In this document: positions 17,401 to 24,388 of the stretch, one piece after another
Layout: each line of letters opens with the position of its first letter
How positions within the stretch are numbered: the first letter of the stretch is position 1
Assembly: GCA_001799675.1 (NCBI GenBank)
Contig: MGTX01000009.1
Coordinates: forward strand, 1 to 64,000
From: Elusimicrobia bacterium GWA2_66_18
Lineage (GTDB): Bacteria > Elusimicrobiota > Elusimicrobia > UBA1565 > UBA9628
DNA length: 64,000 nt
Direction: 5' to 3'
Program-made: the position numbers and the translations under genes
Notes under the pieces: model-generated
Seen by the model: the letters and a program-made list of their open reading frames with translations, nothing else
What the model was told of the DNA's origin: nothing
Databases searched by the model: none

Positions 17401-17605
17401 CCCCGTGGCAATGACGGCCTTGGTCGCGGGACTCGGTTTCGTGCCCATGGCGCTCAATACGGGCATCGGCGCGGAGGTGCAGAGACCTCTGGCCACCGTG
17501 GTCATAGGCGGCCTGCTGACCTCAACCTTGCTGACCTTGATCGTCCTTCCCGTCCTCTACAAGTGGGTCGGAGCGGGACACCACAAGAAAACCGTCGAAA
17601 TCTGA
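14462..17605 (+). CDS. czcA: Heavy-metal RND efflux pump, CzcA type
   Basis: Inner-membrane proton-driven pump of 1047 aa, full family length: TM1 near residue 12, a large periplasmic loop, TM2-6, a second loop, TM8-12. The TM4 motif DFGLLVDGAVVMIEN (about 401-415) carries the Asp, Asp and Glu residues seen in divalent-cation pumps (CzcA, CnrA, NccA). The Cu/Ag pump CusA has a different motif (A-x-GAMVDAAIVMIEN type), so Zn, Co, Cd or Ni is more likely than copper. The C-terminal half contains MGIAILNGMVLVTFFNQL. No CzcB/CusB adaptor gene lies on either side. Ion specificity is an inference. Confidence 0.92.
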   Translation: MTRLLDWTLKNRLAVIFFFAAGSAAGLYAVSVTPVDAVPDITPVQVMVNTKTGALDPEQIEKTVSFPIETDMSGIAHVKDVRSLSKYGLSQVVVTFEDKTDIYWARQQVSEKLQGASGELPAGLSPQLAPISTGLGEVVMYAVKAKPGSPLAAKPERERLLYLRTIQDFVLVPYLRRSIKNVAEIDATGGYKKQINIEIHPERLDKVGVTIEQIVERLEGLGENSGGGYIQPKGRQIIVRASGRLQSLDEIRVIPIKLDVRGKPVPLSAVADVKEGFAQRMGGATESGEETVMGIMLMLSGANSRQVAIDSERALREAPLPDDVEVEMLYTRSELVDATLKTVVTNMAEGAVLVVAVLLAILGNLRAALFVSLAIPISMLFGAIGMRLFGVSASLMSLGAIDFGLLVDGAVVMIENALRRLEEHKGPLGREERLALFRDSAAEVIKPVSLGLLIIMLVYVPILSLEGVEGKLFHPMAITVLMALGASLLVAVLLMPVLAYLFLKAPAGHGAGEGFLYSRMLRIYEPALQTCLRRPVLAAIPAILLLACSVFAYSRMGADFMPPLDEGDLVINFTRGSDIGVDASLEMERKSELIIARFPEVERVFGRLGTPESATDPMGVHLADTFVILKRDRSLWPVMANGRRRTKVEIYEAIKEAVDKEVPGQEIVENQPIEMRFAEILEGSRADVSLRIYGPDLSVLIDLLERSSEILKKVPGTREAEMDALTALRKSPVLSARPNYGAIARYGLDIRRVNGLLEAAMAGREVGSFYEQQWRFPIVLRVEEEHRENVDTIKSLPVGMDGGSIPINKVVDFESKDEVTTIAHHYGQRYAAVAVFLGGRDIASYVTEARSAVEREVKFPEGYAIAWGGQFKNLERARARLALIVPAVLLAIMLLLWWTFGNLREAALVYTCIPLAMTGGIFSLTLRGIPLSVSASIGFIALMGIAILNGMVLVTFFNQLREKGLSPEQAAKEGSLTRLRPVAMTALVAGLGFVPMALNTGIGAEVQRPLATVVIGGLLTSTLLTLIVLPVLYKWVGAGHHKKTVEI

Positions 17606-17644
17606 GTGGAAGAGCATGAAAGCCGGCCGCGCGAACACATAGCC

Positions 17645-18130
17645 TCAATCAATCATGATGTCGGCGACCAGCCATGCCGTCATGAAGAGGGCTAGCCCCA
17701 GGCGCGCAGCCGTGCCGACGAGCATCCCGAGCCCGGCGCCCAGGCCCGCCTTAAGCGCATCATCGAAGGCCTTGCGTTCGAGGACCATCTCACAGGACAC
17801 GGCGCCGGCCACCGCCCCCGCGATAAGCCCCAGCGGGCCAAAGAAAAGTCCGATAGCTGCGCCCACGCCCGCCCCCAGGATCGCCCAGCGTCCGCCGCCG
17901 AAGCGCCGTACTCCCAGGATCCCGCAGGCCGCGTCGGCGGCGACGGTCATGACCGAGAGAACGGCGAGGACCGCGATCGTCCAACCCGAGACATCGCCGG
18001 GCAGAAGCCAGTGGTGCAAGACGCTGGCGATAAGGATGAGCGGCGCTCCTGGCAGACCCGGGAGGATGGAGCCCGCCAAGCCCAGGGTGCAGAGCGCCGC
18101 TGTCAGGGTCCAGACGAGGGGTGGGCTCAA
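17645..18130 (-). CDS. DUF456 family membrane protein
   Basis: About 161 aa, four to five predicted helices, very rich in Gly and Ala. The opening LGLAGSILPGLPGAPLIL and the GRWAILGAGVGAAIGLFFGP segment are characteristic of DUF456, a family without a known function. The start is uncertain. TTG 18130 has GAGG eight bases upstream and begins just before the first helix as in relatives. An ATG at 18220 would add 30 poorly conserved residues and has no ribosome binding site. It converges on czcA and diverges from the metal-binding protein gene. Confidence 0.75.
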   Translation of the reverse strand: MSPPLVWTLTAALCTLGLAGSILPGLPGAPLILIASVLHHWLLPGDVSGWTIAVLAVLSVMTVAADAACGILGVRRFGGGRWAILGAGVGAAIGLFFGPLGLIAGAVAGAVSCEMVLERKAFDDALKAGLGAGLGMLVGTAARLGLALFMTAWLVADIMID

Positions 18131-18252
18131 CGCATCTGCCTCATCGGACAAGCATAGCTCCTGGCTTAGTCCGGATGCAAACTTCGGCCCGAACGCGCGA
18201 GGTGGCCAAATTTGTACCATAAGAACTTGAATGATTCGGAGGGAATGCCATC

Positions 18253-18666
18253 ATGAAGAAAACACTCGCTCTGCTGGGTCTCGTCGCCTCTCTTGCTCTG
18301 GTCTCCGGGCGCCTCAACGCCAACTGCGGCCATTGTGAGAAAGGCCACGAAAAGAAGACTGCGGCCGGCTGCGCCGACTGCAAGAATGGGCACGGCAAGA
18401 AGGCTGAAGTTGGCAAGGCCTTCTGCGGGGACTGCCCGACCCACATGGAAGGAGTAGAGGTTCTGCTGACCAACACCGCTGAGGGCGTCACCCTCACCAT
18501 CATCACCAAGGACCCCTCAAAGGTCAAAGAACTCCAGGAGAAGGCGGCCAAGCATTTCGCCAAGAAGGAGAAGGGAAAGATGTGGGTCTGTCCGATGGGC
18601 TGTGCCAACTCCGACAAGCCGGGCAAATGCCCGAAGTGCAAGATGGACTTGACGGAAAAGAAGTAG
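18253..18666 (+). CDS. Exported protein ending in a heavy-metal binding motif
   Basis: 137 aa with a signal peptide (MKKTLALLGLVASLALVSG). The mature part has paired cysteines (CGHC, CADC, CGDC) with Lys/His-rich linkers, a central segment of about 45 residues, and the end WVCPMGCANSDKPGKCPKCK-MDL. That end closely resembles the CPMHP...PGKCPxCGM metal-binding domain found at the front of CusB-type adaptors and in some metal chaperones. A clear site (GGAGGG) precedes the ATG. Because the neighbouring RND pump has no adaptor gene, this small protein may carry metal to the pump; that is inference. Confidence 0.82.
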   Translation: MKKTLALLGLVASLALVSGRLNANCGHCEKGHEKKTAAGCADCKNGHGKKAEVGKAFCGDCPTHMEGVEVLLTNTAEGVTLTIITKDPSKVKELQEKAAKHFAKKEKGKMWVCPMGCANSDKPGKCPKCKMDLTEKK

Positions 18667-18716
18667 CCGCGCGCCTCGCTCTCGCCGGACAGGGGGCACT
18701 CCCCTGGGCTCAGGGC

Positions 18717-18818
18717 GCAAGTTACAGCGCTAACACGGCCAAGGTGCTGACCAAGCCCTACAGCATCGAGAAAGTCTCCGATGCCCTGAACCGGACTATC
18801 AGCTCCAAGACAAGTTGA
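18717..18818 (+). pseudogene. C-terminal remnant of a response-regulator receiver domain
   Basis: In one frame the bases encode YSANTAKVLTKPYSIEKVSD followed by ALNRTISSKTS and a stop. The TKP-[FY]-S tripeptide with a following amphipathic helix is the end of CheY-like receiver domains (the conserved Lys-Pro pair). Nothing upstream in this frame resembles the rest of a receiver, so it is a fragment left by deletion. The identification rests on about 30 residues. Confidence 0.4.
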
Positions 18819-19067
18819 TAGGGCATTCTCTTTTGCGCCGCCAGTAGAGCCTTGCCCGGATATTCGCCCGCACATCCTTCCCTCTGCACGCCACGCTGGC
18901 CCGCCGCCGCACCTCACGCACGAGCCCCTTCATGGTCCGGCCTCCCTCCAGGAGCAATGCATCGATGATGGGGACCAGGGGCTTCGACTGCGCCTGGGCC
19001 GCACTGCTCGTCCGGCCCGCGTGGTCTTGCCCTCGACATCGACATTGTCGATGAACAGTTGATCCAT
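18799..19067 (-). pseudogene. Possible small degraded gene, unrecognised
   Basis: The roughly 295 bases between the receiver remnant and the flavoprotein gene hold no intact gene. On the minus strand a frame from ATG 19067 (MDQLFIDNVDVEGKTTRAG) could continue, after a one-base shift near 19005, as SKPLVPIIDALLLEGGRTMK and then VRANIRARLYWRRKRECP to the stop at 18799. Alternatively a 44-residue basic ORF starts at ATG 18933 with GGGAGG upstream. The joined version reads like a helical, possibly DNA-binding protein, but I do not recognise it. It may be unrelated debris. Confidence 0.25.
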
Positions 19068-19113
19068 GGCGATGGGGCGCACGGCGAATGAACGGGCGCC
19101 TTCAGAATCACCG

Positions 19114-20646
19114 TCAACGGCTCCATTTCAGAATTTTCTCTAGCACGGACTTGACGAAGGACGTCAGACGGGTGCGGTTGTAGGCATCGCCGAGCCTACG
19201 GATGGCTTCGGCCTGGGTCGGATACGGATGAATGGTGGCCCCGATGCCGGCGAGGCCGACGCCGTTGTGCATCGCTACCGAAATTTCGCTGATCAGGTCA
19301 CCCGCATGCGAGGCCACGATTGTCGCTCCCAAAATCTTATCGGTGCCATGCTCGACAAGAACTTTGACGAAGCCCTCTGTCTCGCCATCCAAGATGGCAC
19401 GGTCCACCTCTTCCATCTTCTGGACGAAAGTCCGGACCTTGAATCCCTTGTCCAGCGCCTCCTTCCCATATAGCCCGACGTGGGCGATCTCTGGGTCGGT
19501 ATAGGTACACCAGGGAATGGTCAGCGCGCTGAAGCGCTTGCGGCCAAAAAACAACGCGTTCTGGATCACGATGCGCGCCGCGAAGTCGGCGGTATGCGTG
19601 AACTTCGGCGCCAAGCAGATGTCACCCGCGGCGTATATCTTAGGGTTGGTGGTGCGCAGGTGGTCATCGACTTTTACGCCCGTCCTGTCGTAGGCCACGC
19701 CGACGTCATCGAGTCCCAAGCCCTCCACGTTAGGCGCGCGGCCGACACCGACCAGGATGGCGTCGAATTCCTGGGCGCCGGAAGATCCGTGCTTGCTCTT
19801 GAAGCGGACCTTGCTCACGCCGCTCGATCGCTCGACGCCCTCGATATCGACGCAGCACATGAACTCGACCTTGTCGCGGTCGAGCGCCTTGCGCACAATT
19901 TCGGCCGCGTCCTGGTCCTCCCGGGTCAGGAAACCGTGCATGGCCTCGAACAAAGTTACACGCGAGCCCAAACGTGCGAAGGCCTGGGCCATCTCCACCC
20001 CGATCGGCCCTGCGCCGATGACGAGCAGCCTTTTAGGCAGTTCGGTCAAGGAGAAGACAGTCTCGTTGGTGAGAGCACCAGACTCCTTAAGCCCTGGGAT
20101 GGGCAGGGTGACAGCGCGCGCGCCGGTGGCGATTACGGCTTTGGCGAAGCGCAAGGTCTTGCCACCTACCGCGATGGTGTCGGAACGCGCGAAGCGTCCT
20201 TGGCCGATGAACACGTCGACCCCGAGGCTCTTGTAGCGCGCCGCAGAGTCATTTGCACTGATCTCGGCGCGCAGGCGGCGCAAACGCTCCATCACCGCCG
20301 GAAAATCCACGGAAACACCGTCCGGCACTTTCACGCCGCAGGCGTCCGCGCCGCGCACTTGGGCAGCGGCGCGCGACGCGCGGATCAGGGCTTTGGACGG
20401 CACGCAGCCGACGTTTAGGCAGTCGCCTCCCATCAAATGCTTTTCTATGAGGGCAACCTTGGCTCCCAATCCGGCCGCACCGACGGCGGTGACGAGCCCG
20501 GCCGTCCCGCCTCCGATGACGACAAGGTTGTATCGGCCCGTGGGCTCTGGATTTATCCAGCCCGACGGATGCGCGTTGGCGACGAGCTTCCGGTTATGTT
20601 CATCCAGGGGAGAAACCAACTCGTCAGTTGTCATTTTATCAAACAT
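19114..20646 (-). CDS. MerA-like FAD/NAD(P) disulfide oxidoreductase
   Basis: 510-aa flavoprotein of the dihydrolipoamide dehydrogenase/mercuric reductase group. FAD site VVIGGGTAGLVTAVGAAG (about 45), redox disulfide GGDCLNVGCVPSKAL (about 80), NAD(P) site LVIGAGPIGVEMAQAF (about 235) and C-terminal TIHPYPTQAEA with the active-site His-Glu. The C-terminal Cys pair that binds Hg(II) in true MerA is absent; the chain ends in KSVLEKILKWSR. There is no heavy-metal domain in front. A role in mercury reduction is therefore unsupported. ATG 20646 has AGGAG seven bases upstream; ATG 20661 overlaps the TVP38 stop. Pairing with a TVP38 gene is common for this subfamily. Confidence 0.88.
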   Translation of the reverse strand: MFDKMTTDELVSPLDEHNRKLVANAHPSGWINPEPTGRYNLVVIGGGTAGLVTAVGAAGLGAKVALIEKHLMGGDCLNVGCVPSKALIRASRAAAQVRGADACGVKVPDGVSVDFPAVMERLRRLRAEISANDSAARYKSLGVDVFIGQGRFARSDTIAVGGKTLRFAKAVIATGARAVTLPIPGLKESGALTNETVFSLTELPKRLLVIGAGPIGVEMAQAFARLGSRVTLFEAMHGFLTREDQDAAEIVRKALDRDKVEFMCCVDIEGVERSSGVSKVRFKSKHGSSGAQEFDAILVGVGRAPNVEGLGLDDVGVAYDRTGVKVDDHLRTTNPKIYAAGDICLAPKFTHTADFAARIVIQNALFFGRKRFSALTIPWCTYTDPEIAHVGLYGKEALDKGFKVRTFVQKMEEVDRAILDGETEGFVKVLVEHGTDKILGATIVASHAGDLISEISVAMHNGVGLAGIGATIHPYPTQAEAIRRLGDAYNRTRLTSFVKSVLEKILKWSR

Positions 20647-20657
20647 GGGGTTCTCCT

Positions 20658-21269
20658 TCATTTCGCCGTAACCTTGGACGCAAGCGCACGCTTCGCTCTC
20701 CGGCCGATCAGCCAGGCCGCGACGGCGGTTGCAGCCAGGCCCGTCGCATAGAGCACCCATTCGGCCGGAGTGCGCGACCACGCTCCTCCGCGAGCCGCTT
20801 CACCGGCCACGGCGCCAAGATAAACATATAGGAATGTCCCCGGCATCATCCCAATCCAAGAAGCAAGGGCGTATTCGCCCAATCCCACCGCAGTCAATCC
20901 GTAAGCGTAATTGAGCAGATTAAACGGCAGAACCGGAGAAAGACGCGTCAAGAACACCATTCTCCAGCCCTCTTGACCAACGGCGCCGACAATCGCCCCA
21001 AAGATGGGAACCGTTTCCAATCGCCGCGAAACCCAGTCGCGCAAGAGGTATCGTCCCGCAAGGAAGGCCGCGCACGCGCCCAAAGCCGATCCCGCAGAGA
21101 CGAGCAGAAAGCCCTTCCATAAACCGAAAGCCGCCCCGGCGCCCAAGGTCAACACAGAGCCCGGCAGAAAAGCCACGCAGGCTAAAACGTAGAGCCCAAC
21201 GAAGATCGCCTGACCCAAGGGCCCGGCCGCGGCCGTCCAGGCCAGCGCCGACGCCAGAAACATCCTCAT
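20658..21269 (-). CDS. TVP38/TMEM64 (DedA-like) membrane protein
   Basis: 203-aa inner-membrane protein with about five helices. The central SNARE-associated (VTT) region is visible: LPGSVLTLGAGAAFGLWKGF, then GSALGACAAFLAGRYLLRD and LTRLSPVLPFNLLNYAYGLT. TVP38/DedA proteins are implicated in lipid scrambling and membrane homeostasis. The gene ends with a TGA overlapping the first possible ATG of the downstream flavoprotein, so the pair form an operon. AGGA precedes the ATG. The 145 bases upstream (21270-21414) contain nothing recognisable. Confidence 0.88.
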   Translation of the reverse strand: MRMFLASALAWTAAAGPLGQAIFVGLYVLACVAFLPGSVLTLGAGAAFGLWKGFLLVSAGSALGACAAFLAGRYLLRDWVSRRLETVPIFGAIVGAVGQEGWRMVFLTRLSPVLPFNLLNYAYGLTAVGLGEYALASWIGMMPGTFLYVYLGAVAGEAARGGAWSRTPAEWVLYATGLAATAVAAWLIGRRAKRALASKVTAK

Positions 21270-21414
21270 CTCTTATCCTCGTTGAGCGACCAGTCGTACT
21301 CCGTCCAAGGCCTGTTTGGCGGCAAATAGGCCGCAGGAACGCAAAGCCGAAGTCCACGAACACCTCGAACAGTCTTCCCTCCTTGATGGGAAATAGTCCG
21401 ACAACGGACGCAGC

Positions 21415-22392
21415 CTAGACTTGGATCCCCCAGATGTCGCGCGCAATCCGCCCGATGACGTAGGCGAACGCCGCGGCGCCGAAAATCATCGTGACATTGA
21501 TGAGGATGCGCCTCTTGACGTCCATCCCTGAGAGGAAGGCCAAGAACGTGGAGACGAGCACGACCATCGCCAGCGCCGTCATAATCGAGGCCAGCACCGA
21601 CGCGGCCCCGCAGACGACGGGCAGAAGTGGCACCATCGAACCGATGAAGTAAGAAAACGCCACGACCAGGGCCGTACGCAGCGGCAGGTCCCGGGCGGGG
21701 GCCGGCACGGAAGATCCCAGGAAGCGCTTGCGGGCAGTCTCGGTGATGCGCATCTCATTTCCGGAACTCGCCGACACGAACGCCCCCGCGCCCATTGAGA
21801 AGGCCCCCGCCGCGGCCACGCTGAAGCCCGCCATCAGTACCATGCCGGAGTCATGGAAGGCCGCAAAGAACCCGCTGACCGCGCCCAGTATCTCAACGAG
21901 TCCATCGTTGAAGCCCAGAAAGATCGCGCTGATGCGCTCGGGGTCGATGCGGCGCTCCTGGGAACCGGAGACGAGCGCGTCCTCGTGCTCGAACTCGTCC
22001 GAGAGGACCTCTCGCACGGCCGCGCCGAGCGGCTCGTTTTTGTACTGCTCCCAGACGACCAGATACTTGCGCACGCCGTAGACCTCGATGGCTTCGAGAA
22101 CCAGGTGAACGCAGGCGGGCCCGAAGAGCCGGCAGACGCCGACCAAGACGACCAGTTTGACGCGTCGCCCAAAGTCGAGGCGATTGAGGCCGGGAAGCCC
22201 GAAGAACTTCTGCCAGAACCCGAAGTGCCTCGTCTCAATGGGGATGAGTGCTGCGAGGATCTCGCGGAGTTCCCCCTTGGCGCCTCGGCGCAGAGCCCGA
22301 TAGAGGGTCAGGTCGAAGAGCTCGTCCAAGACGAGTTCCGAGCCGAGCGGGTCATTGACGGCCGGGGTTGTGATGGCCATATCGGCCGCCAT
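21415..22392 (-). CDS. VIT1/CCC1-type transporter with ferritin-like domain
   Basis: 325 aa. The first half (about residues 15-145) is a helical ferritin/rubrerythrin-like domain with metal-ligand candidates ALIPIETRHFGFW and SDEFEHEDALV. The second half is a VIT1/CCC1 membrane domain with SAIFLGFNDGLVEILGAVSG, the MGAGAFVSASSGNEM segment and three more helices. Known VIT/CCC1 proteins move Fe2+ or Mn2+ out of the cytosol, and bacterial ferritin-VIT fusions act in iron and manganese export. The start is uncertain among ATGs at 22437, 22392 and 22380; none has a clear ribosome binding site. It diverges from a GDT1-type exporter, another candidate Mn2+ exporter. Confidence 0.88.
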   Translation of the reverse strand: MAADMAITTPAVNDPLGSELVLDELFDLTLYRALRRGAKGELREILAALIPIETRHFGFWQKFFGLPGLNRLDFGRRVKLVVLVGVCRLFGPACVHLVLEAIEVYGVRKYLVVWEQYKNEPLGAAVREVLSDEFEHEDALVSGSQERRIDPERISAIFLGFNDGLVEILGAVSGFFAAFHDSGMVLMAGFSVAAAGAFSMGAGAFVSASSGNEMRITETARKRFLGSSVPAPARDLPLRTALVVAFSYFIGSMVPLLPVVCGAASVLASIMTALAMVVLVSTFLAFLSGMDVKRRILINVTMIFGAAAFAYVIGRIARDIWGIQV

Positions 22393-22507
22393 TTTAGTAA
22401 ATCCCGCAGGGTGCCAGCCTCCTTGACGAGGGTACAAGTCAAAGAATGGATGTTTCTGGGGCCATGCGCGTGGACGCTATTCTTTAGGATTTGGCATCAT
22501 TAGAGAA

Positions 22508-23071
22508 ATGGAAGCCTTCAATACGTCGTTCATAGTCGTGGCGCTCGCCGAGATGGGTGACAAGACGCAGCTGCTCGCCTTCTCTCTATCCTCACGGTTC
22601 CGCCGGCCCTGGCCGGTCATGGCGGGGATTTTGACCGCGACCATCGTCAACCATGCGCTATCGGCCTGGGGTGGAGCCTGGGCCGCAGCATACTTTTCGC
22701 CGAAAATCGTCGCGACAGCCCTCGCCCTCAGCTTCCTCGGATTCGGCGTGTGGACGCTGGTCCCGGACAAGTACGAGGGCAGACAAGGTCCTTCGCGCTT
22801 CGGCCCTTTCCTGACGACCACCGCGGTGTTCTTCTTGGTCGAAATCGGCGACAAGACTCAATTGGCAACGATGGCCCTGGGCGCCAAGTTCGGCGCCCCC
22901 ATGGCCATCACCGCAGGCACGACGCTGGGGATGATGGCTTCCGATGGGTTTGGCGTGTTTCTGGGAGAACGGGTTGCGCAGCGCATCCCCATGCATTGGA
23001 TCCGGCGAGTTACGGCGGCCCTGTTTTTCGCTTTCGGCGGTTGGTCGGCTGTCATGGCCGCACGGTACTAG
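22508..23071 (+). CDS. GDT1/TMEM165 (UPF0016) family cation exporter
   Basis: 187-aa inner-membrane protein with six predicted helices in two repeats. Each repeat carries the family motif E-x-G-D-[KR]-[TS]: AEMGDKTQLLAFSL (about residue 15) and VEIGDKTQLATMAL (about residue 115). Characterised relatives (MneA in bacteria, Gdt1 in yeast) export Mn2+ or exchange Ca2+/Mn2+ for protons. No Mn riboswitch (yybP-ykoY) was recognised in the 115-base spacer. A weak TGGACG-18-CATCAT promoter ends seven bases before the ATG, without a ribosome binding site. Confidence 0.9.
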   Translation: MEAFNTSFIVVALAEMGDKTQLLAFSLSSRFRRPWPVMAGILTATIVNHALSAWGGAWAAAYFSPKIVATALALSFLGFGVWTLVPDKYEGRQGPSRFGPFLTTTAVFFLVEIGDKTQLATMALGAKFGAPMAITAGTTLGMMASDGFGVFLGERVAQRIPMHWIRRVTAALFFAFGGWSAVMAARY

Positions 23072-23154
23072 ATGACGTGAGTGCCTGCTTCCCGATTCCA
23101 GGATCGCTCTCGCCGCCGGCGGTGTTGCAAGCGGTCAGAACATTGTAGACCATA

Positions 23155-23182
23155 TTGCCGCATATTAAAGGAATTTGATACC
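23155..23182 (+). promoter_or_regulatory. Possible promoter of the guaB3-pur operon
   Basis: In the 156-base spacer before guaB3, TTGCCG (23155-23160), 16 bases and GATACC (23177-23182) are the best sigma-70-like pair. The surrounding bases are the only AT-rich part of the spacer. The leader to the ATG at 23228 would be about 40 bases, with GGGAGG upstream of the start. No guanine or purine riboswitch aptamer was recognised. Confidence 0.3.
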
Positions 23183-23227
23183 CTATCTATCGTCGTCATC
23201 CTGATCCTCGACGGGAGGTTCCCCCGA

Positions 23228-24388
23228 ATGGCTTTCTTCATCGGACGCGACCGTGAGGCCCGCAGGGCCTATGGATTTGACGAGATCGCGTTGGTCCCCG
23301 GCGATATGACCGTCAACCCGGACGAAGTCGACACGACCCTCCACCTCGGCCACGTCAAGCTCGACATCCCCTTCCTCGCCTCCGCCATGGACGGCGTCGT
23401 GGACGCCGAGTTCGCCGTAGCCATGGGTAAAATGGGAGGACTGGGCGTGCTCAACCTGGACGGCATCAGCACCCGCTACGAGAAGCCCCGCGAGATCGTC
23501 AGCCAGATCGCCGGCGCCACCCCCGACGAGGCGACCCGCCTCGTGCAGGAGATGTACCGCCCCCCGGTCAAAGAAGAACTGATCGCCGAGCGCGTTAAGC
23601 AGATCAAGAAAGCCAAGGTTCCCTGTGCCATCTCGACGATTCCGCAGAACGCCGACAGGTACGGAAAGATCGCCATGGAAGCCGGCGCGGATATATTCGT
23701 CGTCCAGTCCACCGTCACCACCGTCCGCCACAAGGCCGTCAAGTACAAGCCCTTCGACATCGCAAAGTTCTGCAAGATGATGAAGATCCCCGTCATCGTC
23801 GGCAACTGCGTGACCTACTCGGTCGCGACCGAGCTGATGGACGCGGGCGTCTCGGGCCTGCTCATCGGCGTGGGACCGGGCGCGGCCTGCACCACGCGCG
23901 GAGTCCTGGGCCTGGGCGTTCCTCAGGTCACCGGCACCGTCGATTGCGCCGCCGCCCGAGACTTTCACTTCAAGCGCACCGGCAAGTACGTGCCGATCAT
24001 AACCGACGGCGGCATGTCCACCGGCGGCGACATCTGCAAAGCCATTGCTTGCGGCTGCGACGGCGTCATGGTCGGCTCCGCCTTCGCCCGCGCCAAGGAA
24101 GCCCCGGGCCAGGGCTACCACTGGGGCATGGCCACGCCGCACCAGAACCTGCCGCGCGGCACCCGCATCCAGGTCGGCATCACCGGCAGCCTAGAAGAGA
24201 TCCTTTACGGCCCCTCGCGCCTCGACGACGGCTCCCAGAACCTAGTCGGCGCCCTGCGCACCTGCATGGGCTCGGTCGGCGCCTGCACCATCCGCGAGAT
24301 GCAGACCACCGAGATCGTGATCGCGCCCTCCATCAAGACCGAGGGAAAAATCTTCCAAAAGGCCCAGCGCATCGGGATGGGCAAATAA
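23228..24388 (+). CDS. guaB3: IMP dehydrogenase family protein GuaB3
   Basis: 386-aa TIM-barrel enzyme of the IMPDH/GMP reductase family. It lacks the CBS domains of classical GuaB and matches the shorter GuaB3 type known in actinobacteria and cyanobacteria. The catalytic Cys loop is VGPGAACTTRGVLG and the phosphate-binding stretch is IITDGGMSTGGDICKAIACG; DMTVNPDEVD and ASAMDGVVD lie in the N-terminal part. Cyanobacterial GuaB3 has been reported to act as a GMP reductase rather than IMPDH, so direction is open. The stop overlaps the guaA start (TAATG). It is the first gene of the purine operon; no classical guaB is in the window. Confidence 0.9.
   Translation: MAFFIGRDREARRAYGFDEIALVPGDMTVNPDEVDTTLHLGHVKLDIPFLASAMDGVVDAEFAVAMGKMGGLGVLNLDGISTRYEKPREIVSQIAGATPDEATRLVQEMYRPPVKEELIAERVKQIKKAKVPCAISTIPQNADRYGKIAMEAGADIFVVQSTVTTVRHKAVKYKPFDIAKFCKMMKIPVIVGNCVTYSVATELMDAGVSGLLIGVGPGAACTTRGVLGLGVPQVTGTVDCAAARDFHFKRTGKYVPIITDGGMSTGGDICKAIACGCDGVMVGSAFARAKEAPGQGYHWGMATPHQNLPRGTRIQVGITGSLEEILYGPSRLDDGSQNLVGALRTCMGSVGACTIREMQTTEIVIAPSIKTEGKIFQKAQRIGMGK

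Noticed and set aside
14462-17605. CusA (copper/silver) identity of the pump
   Set aside because: The TM4 motif is of the charged divalent-cation type, so CzcA-like is the better call.
19114-20646. True mercuric reductase MerA
   Set aside because: No C-terminal Cys pair, no N-terminal metal-binding domain and no other mer genes nearby.
22438-22507. yybP-ykoY manganese riboswitch before the GDT1-type gene
   Set aside because: The spacer is too short and lacks the conserved aptamer bases.
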